The position numbers and the translations under genes are program-made. Below are positions 22,982 through 34,412 of a DNA stretch of 64,000 bases, piece by piece. Source of the stretch: Neobacillus drentensis (GTDB lineage Bacteria > Bacillota > Bacilli > Bacillales > Cytobacillaceae); the NCBI RefSeq assembly GCF_021560175.1, contig NZ_CP091110.1, forward strand, positions 96,001 to 160,000. The letters are read 5' to 3'. The notes under the pieces were generated by a model that saw only the letters and a list, made by a program, of their open reading frames with translations, did not search any database and was not told the DNA's origin. Positions within the stretch are counted from its first letter, which is position 1. Each line of letters opens with the position of its first letter.

Positions 22982-23015
22982 GGTTGCGATATTTTAATAT
23001 ACTCGCAACCTTTGT
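22982..23015 (+). terminator. Hairpin between rplK and rplA
   Basis: GGTTGCGA and TCGCAACC form a stem around a 13-nt AT-rich loop, then TTTGTT. The weak T run suggests attenuation rather than a full stop, since rplA has no clear promoter of its own. Confidence 0.6.
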
Positions 23016-23131
23016 TCTGTCTAGCAGCGGCATTTCGTTTTAAGGTCAATAGATTCTTAAAGATAGAAATGCCTCGGCTTTTCGGCGTGGGAGAATAATT
23101 CGCTAAAACCACAATCTAGGAGGAAATAAAA

Positions 23132-23830
23132 ATGGCTAAAAAAGGTAAAAAGTATTTAGAAGCTTCAAAGCTTGTAGATCGCTTAAAAGCATACCCAATT
23201 GCAGAAGCAATTGATCTTGCTAAAAAAACAAACTTCACTAAATTTGATGCAACTCTTGAAGTAGCTTTCCGTTTAGGAGTAGATCCTAAGAAAGCTGACC
23301 AACAAATCCGTGGCGCAGTAGTGCTTCCAAACGGAACTGGTAAAACTCAACGCGTTTTAGTATTCGCGAAGGGTGAAAAAGTGAAAGAAGCAGAAGCAGC
23401 TGGAGCTGATTATGTAGGTGATTCTGAATACATCAACAAAATCCAACAAGGTTGGTTTGATTTTGATGTAATCGTAGCAACTCCTGACATGATGGGTGAA
23501 GTTGGTAAACTTGGTCGTGTTTTAGGACCTAAAGGCTTAATGCCAAACCCTAAAACTGGTACAGTTACATTTGATGTAACAAGAGCAATCAATGAAATTA
23601 AAGCAGGTAAAGTTGAATACCGTGTAGACAAGTCTGGTAACATTCATGTTCCTATCGGTAAATCATCTTTCGAAAACGAAAAGCTTGTTGAAAACTTCAA
23701 CACTATTTTTGATACAATGTTGAAAGCTAAACCTGCAGCTGCAAAAGGAACTTACATGAAGAACGTTACAGTTTCTTCAACAATGGGCCCTGGTGTAAAA
23801 GTAGATCCTTCTACTGTAGCAGCTAAGTAA
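23132..23830 (+). CDS. rplA: 50S ribosomal protein L1
   Basis: L1 forms the mobile stalk at the E site and often represses its own operon. The 232 residues show the family signature [13 protein letters not shown] and the start [17 protein letters not shown] precedes the ATG. The gap of 182 nt to rplK contains a hairpin. Confidence 0.98.
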   Translation: MAKKGKKYLEASKLVDRLKAYPIAEAIDLAKKTNFTKFDATLEVAFRLGVDPKKADQQIRGAVVLPNGTGKTQRVLVFAKGEKVKEAEAAGADYVGDSEYINKIQQGWFDFDVIVATPDMMGEVGKLGRVLGPKGLMPNPKTGTVTFDVTRAINEIKAGKVEYRVDKSGNIHVPIGKSSFENEKLVENFNTIFDTMLKAKPAAAKGTYMKNVTVSSTMGPGVKVDPSTVAAK

Positions 23831-23841
23831 TTTATTACCAA

Positions 23842-23870
23842 TTGACAATCTAGAGTATATTTTATATAAT
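23842..23870 (+). promoter_or_regulatory. Consensus SigA promoter of rplJ-rplL within a palindrome
   Basis: A perfect TTGACA (23842-23847), 17-nt spacer and TATAAT (23865-23870) occur 12 nt after the rplA stop. ACAATCTAGA (23845-23854) and TCTAGATTGT (23870-23879) form a perfect 10-bp inverted repeat overlapping both boxes. Confidence 0.9.
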
Positions 23871-23876
23871 CTAGAT

Positions 23877-24060
23877 TGTTGTTTAAAATAAAACATTTGT
23901 ACTGTAGACAGCAGGTGCCTTACGGCTTAATTTCCTGCCGAGGTAGAGCGAATAGATTAAGCTGATTATTCAGCTTTTGAATGCTGCCTCCATGTCTTGC
24001 TCGATATGGAGGCTTTAACTTGCCTGGTATAAATGGAGATAATCTACAGGAGGTGTAAAG
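23877..24060 (+). promoter_or_regulatory. L10 leader of rplJ-rplL
   Basis: The leader of about 180 nt has the layout of the L10 leader known in Bacillus: a structured part (CAGCAGGTGCCTTACGGC, TTCCTGCCG), AAGCTGATTATTCAGCTT, and a hairpin GCCTCCAT (23986-23993) with ATGGAGGC (24006-24013). The L10-L12 complex is known to bind such leaders and limit its own synthesis; the fold here was judged by eye. Confidence 0.75.
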
Positions 24061-24561
24061 ATGAGCAGTGTAATCGAACTAAAGAAACAATTAGTTGACG
24101 AAATTACTGACAAGTTAAAAGCAAGTGTATCAACTGTCGTTGTTGATTATCGTGGTCTTTCAGTTGCAGAAGTAACTGAACTTCGTAAACAACTTCGTGA
24201 AGCAGGCGTTGAATTCAAAGTTTACAAGAACTCAATGGTACGCCGTGCAGCTGATGCAGCTGAGCTTTCTAACTTAAACGAAGCATTAACTGGTCCTAAC
24301 GCAATTGCGTTCAGTACTGAAGATGTTGTAGCACCAGCGAAAATCTTGAATGACTTTGCGAAAAAGCACGAGGCACTTGAACTTAAAGCAGGTGTAATCG
24401 AAGGCAACGTTGCAACAGCTGAAGAGATTAAAGCTCTAGCTGATCTACCATCACGCGAAGGCTTGCTATCTATGCTACTCAGCGTACTACAAGCTCCAAT
24501 TCGCAATCTTGCTCTTGCTGCAAAAGCAGTTGCAGATCAAAAAGAAGAACAAGGCGCGTAA
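24061..24561 (+). CDS. rplJ: 50S ribosomal protein L10
   Basis: L10 anchors the L12 stalk dimers on the ribosome. The 166-residue protein has [20 protein letters not shown] near residue 28 and a helical C-terminal tail for L12. ACAGGAGGTG lies 7 nt before the ATG. It has its own promoter and autoregulatory leader. Confidence 0.98.
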   Translation: MSSVIELKKQLVDEITDKLKASVSTVVVDYRGLSVAEVTELRKQLREAGVEFKVYKNSMVRRAADAAELSNLNEALTGPNAIAFSTEDVVAPAKILNDFAKKHEALELKAGVIEGNVATAEEIKALADLPSREGLLSMLLSVLQAPIRNLALAAKAVADQKEEQGA

Positions 24562-24566
24562 GCTAG

Positions 24567-24715
24567 AAAAGCTGAAGCGACCGTTTAGCAGCGTATGGCC
24601 TGGAGCGCTTCGACTGAGATAAAGGAAACACGGAGAGCGCAAGCGAGCCGATGTTGACTTATCGTAGGGAGAAGAGCGAAGGACACTAGCTGCTGGGAGC
24701 TGAAGCTGGACAAAT
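24567..24715 (+). repeat. Dispersed intergenic element, copy 3 (divergent)
   Basis: The stretch starts AAAAGCTGAAGCG just after the rplJ stop and ends GAAGCTGGACAAAT, the same kind of ends as copies 1 and 4, but the inside differs (GGAGCGCTTCGAC, GAGAGCGCAAGCGAG). It fills the rplJ-rplL gap, which is usually short and element-free, and must be transcribed with the operon. Confidence 0.6.
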
Positions 24716-24767
24716 CTGAAACGCAAAACTAATAAAACGTAACGAAAACTAAGGAGGAAACATAATC

Positions 24768-25130
24768 ATGACTAAAGAACAAATCATTGAAGCAGTTAAA
24801 TCTATGACTGTTTTAGAACTTAACGATCTTGTAAAAGCAATTGAAGAAGAATTCGGCGTAACTGCTGCTGCTCCTGTAGCAATGGTAGGCGGAGCTGGAG
24901 CTGCTGCTGTTGAAGAGCAAACTGAATTTGATGTAATCCTAGCTAGCGCTGGCGATCAAAAAATCAAAGTTATTAAAGTTGTTCGTGAAATCACTGGTCT
25001 TGGACTTAAAGAAGCAAAAGACCTTGTTGACAACACTCCAAAAGCAATTAAAGAAGGCGTTGCTAAAGAAGAAGCTGAAGCAATCAAAGCTAAGCTTGAT
25101 GAAGTTGGAGCTAACGTTGAAGTTAAGTAA
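24768..25130 (+). CDS. rplL: 50S ribosomal protein L7/L12
   Basis: L12 forms the stalk that recruits translation factors. The 120 residues comprise an N-terminal dimerisation helix ([16 protein letters not shown]), an alanine-rich hinge and the C-terminal factor-binding domain with [26 protein letters not shown] precedes the ATG. A strong terminator follows. Confidence 0.98.
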   Translation: MTKEQIIEAVKSMTVLELNDLVKAIEEEFGVTAAAPVAMVGGAGAAAVEEQTEFDVILASAGDQKIKVIKVVREITGLGLKEAKDLVDNTPKAIKEGVAKEEAEAIKAKLDEVGANVEVK

Positions 25131-25140
25131 TTCTACTATA

Positions 25141-25171
25141 AAAAAGCTCGCTGCATAAGCGGGCTTTTTTT
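25141..25171 (+). terminator. Terminator after rplL
   Basis: AAAGCTCGC and GCGGGCTTT form a stem with a TGCATAA loop and a T run, directly after the rplL stop. The following 158 nt up to the methyltransferase gene show nothing else clear. Confidence 0.9.
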
Positions 25172-25329
25172 GGCTATTTTAAAGCAAAGACGACTTGGTT
25201 TGCAATCCATGGAGAATCCATTCGTTGCTAGTCGTTTGAGCAGATAGTTCATAAGGTTCAAAGGGTTATACTTTAATGATGAGCTATTCCTCTTATTTCT
25301 TCATATAATGATCTCCGGAGGTGAGTCTA

Positions 25330-25929
25330 TTGTCCGAACACTACTATTCTCGAACACAAAACGTGGAAAGTGATCCGAAACATTGGGATTATCGATTACG
25401 AAACCATTCTTTCCATTTTAAAACTGATAACGGTGTTTTTTCAAAACGAGAAGTAGATTTTGGCTCACGTTTACTCATAGAGTCTTTTATGATGCCAGAC
25501 GTTGAAGGACATGTTCTTGATGTAGGCTGTGGGTATGGACCAATTGGTTTATCAATTGCGAAGGAATTCAATGACCGCTTTGTTCATATGGTAGATGTAA
25601 ATGGGCGGGCCATTGAGTTAGCTAAGGAAAATGCCACTATAAATCATATTACAAATGTTGATATTTATGAAAGCGACCGCTTATTAAATATTAAAGGTGA
25701 TCATTTCGCAGTCATCTTAACAAATCCACCAATTAGAGCAGGTAAACAAACTGTTCATGATATTTTTGAACAAAGCTTTGCGCATCTGGTTCCTAATGGC
25801 GAACTTTGGATTGTCATCCAAAAGAAACAAGGAGCTCCGTCTGCGCTTGAAAAATTAAAAACCCTATTTTCTGAAGTTGAGACCGTCGACAAAGCCAAAG
25901 GTTATTTTATTATTAAGGCAATAAAATAG
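25330..25929 (+). CDS. 16S rRNA methyltransferase, RsmC-like (YbxB)
   Basis: The 199-residue protein is a SAM-dependent methyltransferase with LDVGCGYGPIG (SAM loop, near residue 64) and TNPPIRAG, an NPPI motif typical of N-methylation of bases. The family is related to RsmC/RsmJ, which modify guanines of 16S rRNA; the exact target here is inferred. TTG 25330 is chosen because GGAGG (25317-25321) is 8 nt upstream and the product starts MSEHYYS as in B. subtilis YbxB; GTG 25321 overlaps that site. Its place before rpoB is conserved. Confidence 0.9.
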   Translation: MSEHYYSRTQNVESDPKHWDYRLRNHSFHFKTDNGVFSKREVDFGSRLLIESFMMPDVEGHVLDVGCGYGPIGLSIAKEFNDRFVHMVDVNGRAIELAKENATINHITNVDIYESDRLLNIKGDHFAVILTNPPIRAGKQTVHDIFEQSFAHLVPNGELWIVIQKKQGAPSALEKLKTLFSEVETVDKAKGYFIIKAIK

Positions 25930-25958
25930 TTGACTCGACTTTGTCGTTGTGTTAGCAT
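25930..25958 (+). promoter_or_regulatory. Candidate promoter upstream of rpoB
   Basis: TTGACT (25930-25935), 17 nt, then TAGCAT (25953-25958). The -35 box is good, the -10 box only fair. It begins right at the stop of the preceding gene and would give a leader of about 220 nt before rpoB. Confidence 0.5.
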
Positions 25959-26073
25959 TATAAAATGCCATCATAATAATTTCCGATTTATTCCTAAAAA
26001 TACTTATTTTCTTAGTATAAAAACGGCATAAGAAGGAAATGATGACAAAATAATAATCAAAATGTGAAAATGT

Positions 26074-26104
26074 GGTTTTTAATGAAAAAACCCTTTTTCT
26101 TTTT
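26074..26104 (+). terminator. Attenuator-like hairpin before rpoB
   Basis: GGTTTTT and AAAAACC pair around a short AATGA loop and are followed by CTTTTTCTTTTT, the form of an intrinsic terminator, about 80 nt ahead of rpoB. The stem is mostly A-T pairs, so it is probably partial. Confidence 0.55.
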
Positions 26105-26185
26105 GTCTAATTGGTAGAGTTTTTAGCTTCTATTATTAGACGTAATAGATTTATTAAAAAACGCTTGATTTGAGGGGTGAATCAG

Positions 26186-29100
26186 TTGACAGGTCAACTA
26201 GTTCAGTATGGACGACACCGCCAACGTAGAAGTTACGCACGAATCAGTGAAGTTTTAGAATTACCAAATCTTATTGAAATCCAAACCTCTTCTTATCAAT
26301 GGTTCTTGGATGAGGGATTACGTGAAATGTTTCAAGATATTTCACCGATTGAAGATTTTACTGGTAACCTATCACTGGAATTTATTGATTACAGCCTTGG
26401 CGATCCAAAGTATTCTGTAGAAGAATCGAAAGAACGGGACGTTACATATTCTGCTCCATTACGTGTAAAAGTACGTCTTGTAAACAAAGAAACTGGTGAA
26501 GTAAAAGACCAAGATGTATTTATGGGTGATTTCCCGCTGATGACAGAAACAGGTACATTTGTCATTAATGGGGCAGAACGCGTTATAGTATCACAGTTAG
26601 TGCGTTCACCGAGCGTTTACTTTAGTGGAAAACTTGATAAAAACGGCAAGAAAGGTTTTACTGCGACAGTAATTCCGAACCGCGGCGCTTGGCTGGAGTA
26701 TGAAACAGATGCCAAAGATGTAGTTTATGTAAGAATAGATCGTACTCGGAAACTGCCCGTTACGGTTCTTTTGCGTGCATTAGGCTTTGGTTCCGATCAA
26801 GAAATCATTGAATTGATTGGTGATAACGAGTACATCCGCAATACGCTTGAGAAGGATAACACAGAGGGTGTTGACAAAGCGCTATTAGAAATTTATGAGC
26901 GTCTTCGTCCGGGCGAACCGCCGACAGTTGATAACGCTAAGAGTTTGTTAGTGTCACGTTTCTTTGATCCGAAGCGTTATGATCTGGCGAATGTTGGTCG
27001 TTACAAAATCAATAAAAAGCTTCATATCAAAAATCGTTTATTCAACCAGCGTTTAGCAGAGTCACTTGCTGATCCTGAAACTGGTGAAATCATTGCCGAA
27101 AAAGGAACACTCCTTGATAGGAGAAACCTTGATAGAATTATCCCTGCCCTTGAAAAGAATATTAATTTCCGAGGCCACAACCCTGTTGGTGGTGTAGTAA
27201 GCGAAGAGATCATTCTTCAAGGCATTAAAATCTATGCTCCTGGCGATGAAAATGAAAAAGTGATTAATGTACTAGGTAATGCCTATGTGGCAGAGCCAAT
27301 TAAAAATATTACACCAGCAGATATCATTGCTTCGATTAGCTACTTCTTTAATTTATTACATGGAGTAGGCGATACAGATGATATCGACCACTTAGGTAAC
27401 AGACGTCTTCGTTCTGTTGGTGAACTATTGCAGAACCAGTTCCGGATTGGTTTATCTCGTATGGAACGTGTTGTCCGCGAGAGAATGTCTATCCAAGATA
27501 CTGCAACCATTACACCGCAGCAATTGATTAACATTCGACCGGTTATTGCATCAATCAAAGAGTTCTTCGGAAGCTCGCAATTATCACAGTTCATGGACCA
27601 AACCAACCCGCTTGCGGAGTTAACCCACAAGCGTCGTCTATCAGCATTAGGACCTGGTGGTTTAACACGTGAACGTGCAGGGATGGAAGTACGTGACGTA
27701 CACTACTCCCACTATGGACGTATGTGTCCAATTGAAACACCTGAAGGTCCAAACATCGGTTTGATCAACTCACTTTCATCCTATGCGAAGGTAAACCGTT
27801 TTGGTTTTATTGAAACACCATACAGACGTGTTGACCCGGATACAGGTAAGGTGACAAGCAGAATCGATTATCTGACAGCGGATGAAGAAGATAACTATGT
27901 AGTAGCACAGGCGAATTCTCGTCTTGGTGATGACGGTGCCTTCCTCGATGACGAGGTAGTAGCTCGTTTCCGTGGTGAAAACACAGTTGTAAAACGCGAA
28001 CGCATTGACTACATGGATGTATCACCAAAACAGGTAGTATCAGCGGCAACCGCGTGTATTCCGTTCCTTGAAAATGATGACTCAAACCGTGCTTTGATGG
28101 GTGCGAACATGCAACGTCAAGCAGTTCCTCTAATGCAGCCTGAAGCGCCAAGAGTTGGTACTGGTATGGAATATGTATCAGGTAAAGACTCCGGTGCAGC
28201 AGTTATCTGTAAGCAGGAAGGTATTGTTGAACATGTTGAAGCCCGTGAAGTTTGGGTGCGAGAAGTCAAAGAACTAGATGGCCAAGAAGTAAAAGGCGAT
28301 CTTAAAAAATATCGATTACTGAAATTTATCCGTTCTAACCAAGGTACTTGCTATAATCAACGTCCAATCGTGGCTGTTGGCGACCGCGTGAAAAAGGGTG
28401 AAATCTTAGCGGACGGTCCATCCATGGAATTAGGAGAGTTAGCACTTGGACGTAACGTTCTTGTTGCCTTCATGACATGGGATGGTTATAACTATGAAGA
28501 TGCCATCATTATGAGTGAACGTCTTGTAAAAGATGATGTCTATACTTCCATTCATATTGAAGAATATGAATCAGAATCTCGTGATACCAAGCTTGGACCT
28601 GAGGAAATTACCCGTGACATTCCAAACGTAGGGGAAGATGCTCTTCGTAACTTGGATGAACGTGGTATTATCCGCACTGGAGCCGAAGTAAAAGACGGTG
28701 ACCTTCTTGTTGGTAAAGTAACACCAAAAGGTGTAACAGAATTAACAGCTGAAGAACGTCTCCTTCACGCTATTTTTGGTGAAAAAGCGCGTGAGGTCCG
28801 CGATACTTCACTAAGAGTTCCGCATGGCGGCGGCGGTATTGTTCATGACGTTAAAGTCTTCAATCGTGAAGATGGTGATGAACTGCCACCAGGTGTAAAC
28901 CAGCTTGTCCGTGTTTATATCGTTCAGAAACGTAAGATTCACCAAGGTGATAAAATGGCGGGGCGTCACGGTAATAAAGGGGTTATCTCACGGATTTTGC
29001 CGGAAGAAGATATGCCTTACTTACCAGATGGCACACCTGTAGATATCATGTTAAACCCATTAGGGGTACCATCTCGTATGAATATCGGTCAGGTGCTTGA

Positions 29101-29746
29101 GCTTCATTTGGGAATGGCAGCAAGATACCTAGGTATCCATGTTGCAACACCAGTATTTGATGGTGCTCGAGAAGAAGATGTTTGGGGTACGATCGAAGAA
29201 GCAGGTATGGCTCGTGATGCCAAAACCGTTCTGTATGATGGCCGTTCAGGGGAACCGTTTGATAACCGTGTATCCGTTGGTGTCATGTATATGATTAAAT
29301 TGGCGCACATGGTTGACGATAAACTCCATGCCCGTTCTACAGGACCATACTCACTTGTTACACAGCAGCCATTGGGCGGTAAAGCACAATTCGGTGGTCA
29401 GCGTTTCGGTGAGATGGAGGTTTGGGCGCTTGAAGCATACGGTGCTGCCTATACACTTCAAGAAATCCTAACCGTTAAATCGGACGACGTTGTTGGTCGT
29501 GTGAAGACATATGAAGCGATTGTAAAAGGTGAAAATGTTCCTGAGCCAGGTGTTCCTGAATCCTTCAAAGTATTAATTAAAGAACTTCAAAGCTTAGGTA
29601 TGGATGTAAAAATCCTTTCCGGTGATGAAGAAGAAATTGAAATGCGAGATACAGAAGATGATGACGACTTACAACAAGTTGACACATTAAACATCGCACC
29701 AGATGCACCAAGTTTCGAATCTGAAAAAGTAGGTTCAAAAGAGTAA
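26186..29746 (+). CDS. rpoB: RNA polymerase beta subunit
   Basis: RpoB forms half of the active cleft of RNA polymerase. The 1186-residue product begins [20 protein letters not shown] like B. subtilis RpoB. The rifampicin pocket (about 462-495, [15 protein letters not shown] and [10 protein letters not shown]) has the susceptible residues, and [11 protein letters not shown] near 935 is present. TTG 26186 is taken as start, 8 nt behind GAGGGG; GTG 26177 overlaps that site. The acidic C-terminal tail is typical. It is followed after 91 nt by rpoC. Confidence 0.98.
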   Translation: MTGQLVQYGRHRQRRSYARISEVLELPNLIEIQTSSYQWFLDEGLREMFQDISPIEDFTGNLSLEFIDYSLGDPKYSVEESKERDVTYSAPLRVKVRLVNKETGEVKDQDVFMGDFPLMTETGTFVINGAERVIVSQLVRSPSVYFSGKLDKNGKKGFTATVIPNRGAWLEYETDAKDVVYVRIDRTRKLPVTVLLRALGFGSDQEIIELIGDNEYIRNTLEKDNTEGVDKALLEIYERLRPGEPPTVDNAKSLLVSRFFDPKRYDLANVGRYKINKKLHIKNRLFNQRLAESLADPETGEIIAEKGTLLDRRNLDRIIPALEKNINFRGHNPVGGVVSEEIILQGIKIYAPGDENEKVINVLGNAYVAEPIKNITPADIIASISYFFNLLHGVGDTDDIDHLGNRRLRSVGELLQNQFRIGLSRMERVVRERMSIQDTATITPQQLINIRPVIASIKEFFGSSQLSQFMDQTNPLAELTHKRRLSALGPGGLTRERAGMEVRDVHYSHYGRMCPIETPEGPNIGLINSLSSYAKVNRFGFIETPYRRVDPDTGKVTSRIDYLTADEEDNYVVAQANSRLGDDGAFLDDEVVARFRGENTVVKRERIDYMDVSPKQVVSAATACIPFLENDDSNRALMGANMQRQAVPLMQPEAPRVGTGMEYVSGKDSGAAVICKQEGIVEHVEAREVWVREVKELDGQEVKGDLKKYRLLKFIRSNQGTCYNQRPIVAVGDRVKKGEILADGPSMELGELALGRNVLVAFMTWDGYNYEDAIIMSERLVKDDVYTSIHIEEYESESRDTKLGPEEITRDIPNVGEDALRNLDERGIIRTGAEVKDGDLLVGKVTPKGVTELTAEERLLHAIFGEKAREVRDTSLRVPHGGGGIVHDVKVFNREDGDELPPGVNQLVRVYIVQKRKIHQGDKMAGRHGNKGVISRILPEEDMPYLPDGTPVDIMLNPLGVPSRMNIGQVLELHLGMAARYLGIHVATPVFDGAREEDVWGTIEEAGMARDAKTVLYDGRSGEPFDNRVSVGVMYMIKLAHMVDDKLHARSTGPYSLVTQQPLGGKAQFGGQRFGEMEVWALEAYGAAYTLQEILTVKSDDVVGRVKTYEAIVKGENVPEPGVPESFKVLIKELQSLGMDVKILSGDEEEIEMRDTEDDDDLQQVDTLNIAPDAPSFESEKVGSKE

Positions 29747-29757
29747 TTTCTCGAGTT

Positions 29758-29793
29758 GAAGCGCACGCAACAATGTGTGTGCGCTTCTGCTTT
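29758..29793 (+). terminator. Hairpin between rpoB and rpoC
   Basis: GAAGCGCAC and GTGCGCTTC form a strong stem followed by TGCTTTTC. Since rpoC must be made with rpoB, it probably works as a partial attenuator or mRNA-stabilising hairpin. Confidence 0.6.
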
Positions 29794-29837
29794 TCTAATA
29801 AGGGTAGAACCTGGATATCGAAAGGGAGGTAGGCCCC

Positions 29838-32800
29838 TTGCTTGACGTTAATAATTTTGAGTATATGAAAATTGGTCTTGCTTCACCGGATAAGATCCGT
29901 TCATGGTCATTCGGAGAAGTGAAAAAGCCAGAAACCATTAACTATCGTACGTTAAAACCTGAGAAAGACGGCTTATTCTGTGAGCGAATCTTTGGTCCAA
30001 CGAAGGACTGGGAATGTCATTGCGGAAAATATAAGCGTGTCCGTTACAAGGGCGTTGTTTGTGACCGTTGTGGTGTTGAAGTAACACGTGCAAAAGTACG
30101 CCGCGAACGTATGGGTCATATTGAATTAGCTGCACCTGTCTCACATATTTGGTACTTTAAAGGTATTCCAAGCCGAATGGGTCTTGTGTTAGACATGTCC
30201 CCTCGTGCTTTAGAAGAAATTATCTACTTTGCTTCATATGTAGTGACAGAATCAGGTGATACTCCACTTGATAAAAAGCATCTTTTATCTGAAAAAGAAT
30301 ATCGTGCCTATCGTGAAAAGTACGGAAACAAATTCCAAGCTGCCATGGGCGCAGAAGCGATTAAAAAGCTTCTTTCGGATATTGATTTAAATAAAGAAGT
30401 AGACATCCTAAAGGAAGAACTTAAGACTGCACAAGGCCAGCGCCGTACACGCGCGATTAAGCGTCTTGAAGTCTTGGAGGCCTTCCGTAATTCTGGTAAT
30501 GAGCCATCATGGATGATTCTTGATGTACTTCCAGTTATTCCGCCGGAACTTCGTCCGATGGTACAATTGGATGGCGGACGTTTTGCAACATCTGACCTAA
30601 ACGATCTTTATCGCCGTGTTATCAACCGTAATAACCGTTTAAAGCGTTTATTAGATCTTGGTGCTCCAAGCATTATTGTTCAAAACGAAAAGCGTATGCT
30701 TCAAGAAGCAGTCGATGCCTTAATTGATAACGGCCGTCGCGGCAGACCTGTTACAGGTCCTGGTAACCGTCCGTTAAAATCTCTTTCTCATATGCTTAAA
30801 GGTAAACAAGGACGTTTCCGTCAGAACTTGCTCGGTAAACGGGTTGACTATTCCGGCCGTTCCGTTATCGTTGTTGGTCCGAACCTAAAAATGTATCAAT
30901 GTGGTCTTCCGAAGGAAATGGCTCTTGAATTATTCAAGCCATTTGTGATGAAAGAGTTAGTTGAAAAAGGATTGGCACACAACATTAAATCAGCAAAACG
31001 TAAAATCGAACGTGTATCTCCAGATGTTTGGGATGTACTTGAAGATGTTATTAAGGAGCATCCAGTTCTGTTGAACCGTGCCCCTACACTTCATAGATTG
31101 GGTATTCAGGCATTTGAACCAACACTTGTTGAAGGACGGGCGATTCGCCTTCATCCACTTGTATGTACAGCATATAACGCGGACTTCGACGGTGACCAAA
31201 TGGCTGTTCACGTACCATTATCATCTGAAGCTCAAGCAGAGGCTCGTCTGTTGATGCTAGCAGCTCAAAATATCTTGAACCCTAAAGATGGTAAGCCGGT
31301 TGTTACTCCTTCTCAGGACATGGTATTAGGTAACTATTACCTAACCTTAGAGCGTGAAGGCACGATTGGTGAAGGTATGGTCTTTAAAGACACTAGTGAA
31401 GCAATCCTTGCCTACCAAAACGGCTATGTACACTTCCATACACGTGTAGCTGTTCATGCTGGTTCATTAGGCAATGAAACCTTTACAGAAGAACAAAATA
31501 ATAAATTATTAATGACAACGGTTGGTAAACTTATTTTTAATGAAATTCTTCCGAAGTCATTCCCGTATATCAATGAACCAACAAGACATAATCTAGAAGT
31601 CGAAACACCTGCCAAGTATTTTATTGAAAAAGGTGAAGACGTAAAAGCTAGAATTAAAGAAATGCCTTTGATTGATCCATTTAAAAAGAAAATTCTTGGA
31701 AATATCATTGCTGAGGTCTTTAAGCGATTCAAAATTACCGAAACTTCTAAAATGCTTGACCGCATGAAGGATCTAGGCTTTAAACATTCAACTAAAGCCG
31801 GTTTAACCGTTGGTGTGGCTGATATTGTCGTACTTCCTGAAAAACCGCAAATTCTTCATGAAGCTCAAGAAAAAGTAGATAACGTAATGAAGCAATTCAG
31901 ACGTGGTCTAATTACTGAAGATGAGCGTTACGATCGTGTTATTGCGATCTGGAGTGCTGCAAAAGATACCATTCAAGGTAAACTGATGCAGTCCTTGAAT
32001 AAATCGAATCCGATCTTTATGATGAGTGATTCCGGTGCCCGTGGTAACGCCTCTAACTTTACACAGCTTGCTGGTATGCGTGGTCTGATGGCCAACCCGG
32101 CTGGACGTATCATCGAATTACCAATTAAATCAAGTTTCCGTGAAGGATTAACCGTATTAGAGTACTTTATCTCGACTCACGGTGCCCGTAAAGGTCTTGC
32201 CGATACAGCCCTTAAAACAGCCGATTCAGGTTACCTAACTCGTCGTTTAGTTGACGTAGCCCAGGATGTCATTGTTCGTGAGGACGATTGTGGTACTGAC
32301 CGCGGCTTCCTAATCAGTGCTTTAAAAGATGGTACAGAAATCATCGAAGGTTTGGATGAACGCTTAATTGGCCGTTATGCTCGTACGGCTATCAAACACC
32401 CTGAAACAAAAGAAGTGCTTGTTCCTGAAAACGGCCTAATTACTGAGGACTTAGCAGAAATTATCGTTAATGCAGGAATTGAAGAAGTGAAAATTAGATC
32501 TGCCTTTACGTGTAATACTCGTCATGGTGTATGTAAGAAGTGTTATGGCCGTAACTTGGCAACTGGTCAAGAAGTTGAAGTGGGCGAAGCAGTTGGTATT
32601 ATCGCTGCCCAATCAATCGGTGAGCCAGGAACACAGTTAACGATGCGTACATTCCATACCGGTGGGGTTGCTGGAGATGATATTACCCAAGGTTTACCGC
32701 GTATCCAAGAGATTTTTGAAGCGCGTAACCCTAAAGGTCAAGCAGTCATCTCTGAAATTCAAGGTGTTGTTGTAGGAATTAATGAAGGCCGTGACCGCCA

Positions 32801-33437
32801 GCATGAAATCGTGGTTCAGGGTGAAGTTGAATCTCGTACCTATAATGCTCCATATACAGCCCGCTTGAAAGTAGCAATCAATGAACAAGTAGAGCGTGGT
32901 CAAGAACTAACTGAAGGTTCTATCGATCCGAAAGAATTAATAAAAGTAAAAGACGTTACGTCCGTTCAAGAATACCTATTGCGTGAGGTTCAAAAAGTTT
33001 ACCGTATGCAAGGGGTTGAAATTGGCGATAAGCACGTCGAAGTAATGGTTCGTCAAATGCTGCGTAAGATCCGTGTTAGCGATGCAGGGGAAACAGATGT
33101 ACTTCCAGGTACGCTTCTTGATATTCATCAGTTTACTGATGCAAACGAGAAGGCTTTGCTTGAAGGTAAGTTGCCTGCAACTGGACGTCCAGTCTTACTT
33201 GGTATCACCAAAGCATCACTTGAAACAGATTCATTCTTGTCAGCAGCATCATTCCAAGAAACAACAAGAGTTCTTACTGATGCGGCAATCAAAGGAAAAC
33301 GCGATGAGTTACTCGGCTTGAAAGAAAATGTAATCATCGGTAAACTTGTTCCTGCTGGAACAGGAATGCAGCGTTATCGTAAGGCAGAGCCAGTCCTGCG
33401 CGATACCACCTCTGAAGAAACTGTTGCAATTGATTAA
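29838..33437 (+). CDS. rpoC: RNA polymerase beta' subunit
   Basis: RpoC carries the catalytic magnesium of RNA polymerase in NADFDGD (residues 447-453). The 1199-residue product also has the first zinc site [20 protein letters not shown] near residue 60 and a second, [15 protein letters not shown], near 890. The start is TTG 29838 ([10 protein letters not shown]), behind AAAGGGAGGTAGG, the same start as in B. subtilis. The length is standard. Confidence 0.98.
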   Translation: MLDVNNFEYMKIGLASPDKIRSWSFGEVKKPETINYRTLKPEKDGLFCERIFGPTKDWECHCGKYKRVRYKGVVCDRCGVEVTRAKVRRERMGHIELAAPVSHIWYFKGIPSRMGLVLDMSPRALEEIIYFASYVVTESGDTPLDKKHLLSEKEYRAYREKYGNKFQAAMGAEAIKKLLSDIDLNKEVDILKEELKTAQGQRRTRAIKRLEVLEAFRNSGNEPSWMILDVLPVIPPELRPMVQLDGGRFATSDLNDLYRRVINRNNRLKRLLDLGAPSIIVQNEKRMLQEAVDALIDNGRRGRPVTGPGNRPLKSLSHMLKGKQGRFRQNLLGKRVDYSGRSVIVVGPNLKMYQCGLPKEMALELFKPFVMKELVEKGLAHNIKSAKRKIERVSPDVWDVLEDVIKEHPVLLNRAPTLHRLGIQAFEPTLVEGRAIRLHPLVCTAYNADFDGDQMAVHVPLSSEAQAEARLLMLAAQNILNPKDGKPVVTPSQDMVLGNYYLTLEREGTIGEGMVFKDTSEAILAYQNGYVHFHTRVAVHAGSLGNETFTEEQNNKLLMTTVGKLIFNEILPKSFPYINEPTRHNLEVETPAKYFIEKGEDVKARIKEMPLIDPFKKKILGNIIAEVFKRFKITETSKMLDRMKDLGFKHSTKAGLTVGVADIVVLPEKPQILHEAQEKVDNVMKQFRRGLITEDERYDRVIAIWSAAKDTIQGKLMQSLNKSNPIFMMSDSGARGNASNFTQLAGMRGLMANPAGRIIELPIKSSFREGLTVLEYFISTHGARKGLADTALKTADSGYLTRRLVDVAQDVIVREDDCGTDRGFLISALKDGTEIIEGLDERLIGRYARTAIKHPETKEVLVPENGLITEDLAEIIVNAGIEEVKIRSAFTCNTRHGVCKKCYGRNLATGQEVEVGEAVGIIAAQSIGEPGTQLTMRTFHTGGVAGDDITQGLPRIQEIFEARNPKGQAVISEIQGVVVGINEGRDRQHEIVVQGEVESRTYNAPYTARLKVAINEQVERGQELTEGSIDPKELIKVKDVTSVQEYLLREVQKVYRMQGVEIGDKHVEVMVRQMLRKIRVSDAGETDVLPGTLLDIHQFTDANEKALLEGKLPATGRPVLLGITKASLETDSFLSAASFQETTRVLTDAAIKGKRDELLGLKENVIIGKLVPAGTGMQRYRKAEPVLRDTTSEETVAID

Positions 33438-33443
33438 ATAAGC

Positions 33444-33475
33444 TGTGGTACCTGCAAAATGCAGGTACCACATTT
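33444..33475 (+). terminator. Terminator after rpoC
   Basis: TGTGGTACCTGC and GCAGGTACCACA form a perfect 12-bp stem with an AAAAT loop, followed by a short TTT. It separates rpoC from the rplGB promoter. Confidence 0.7.
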
Positions 33476-33524
33476 ATGAAATTATTACCACTGAGTACTT
33501 TGAATAAAATTTACGAAACATTTG

Positions 33525-33553
33525 TTGACATCTTTTTGGTAAGATGATATTAT
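33525..33553 (+). promoter_or_regulatory. SigA-type promoter of rplGB-rpsL-rpsG-fusA
   Basis: A perfect TTGACA (33525-33530), 17-nt spacer and TATTAT (33548-33553). It lies 45 nt upstream of the first gene of the str operon group. Confidence 0.88.
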
Positions 33554-33598
33554 ATCAAAGGTGCTCCTATTCAACGGATACTTTGGAGGATATACTCT

Positions 33599-33847
33599 AT
33601 GTCTTATGAAAAAGTATTAAAAGCACACAAGATTGTTATTGGTACAAAACAAGCAGTGAGAGCACTGAAAGAAGGAACTGTACAAGAGATTCTCGTTGCA
33701 AACGACGCTGAACCAAAGTTAACAGCAAAAGTCGTTGAAGAAGCACTCTTGATGAAGATCCCAATCCAGTATGTAGACTCGATGAAAAACCTCGGTAAAG
33801 CATCTGGAATTGAAGTCGGTGCAGCAACTGTCGCTATTATCCGTTAA
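33599..33847 (+). CDS. rplGB: K-turn RNA-binding L7Ae-family protein (YbxF)
   Basis: The 82-residue protein belongs to the L7Ae/L30e family, which binds kink-turn RNA; B. subtilis YbxF binds k-turns and associates with the ribosome. It shows the family's VLVAND-like segment ([12 protein letters not shown]) and the [24 protein letters not shown]-terminal half. TTTGGAGG precedes the ATG. The position before rpsL is conserved. Its in vivo RNA target is not established. Confidence 0.92.
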   Translation: MSYEKVLKAHKIVIGTKQAVRALKEGTVQEILVANDAEPKLTAKVVEEALLMKIPIQYVDSMKNLGKASGIEVGAATVAIIR

Positions 33848-33871
33848 AAACTGTTTTTGTAGATAGAGTAA

Positions 33872-34372
<501 letters not shown>

Positions 34373-34412
34373 TACACACTAAATAGAAGCTTCTTTGAAA
34401 GGAGGAAACAAA

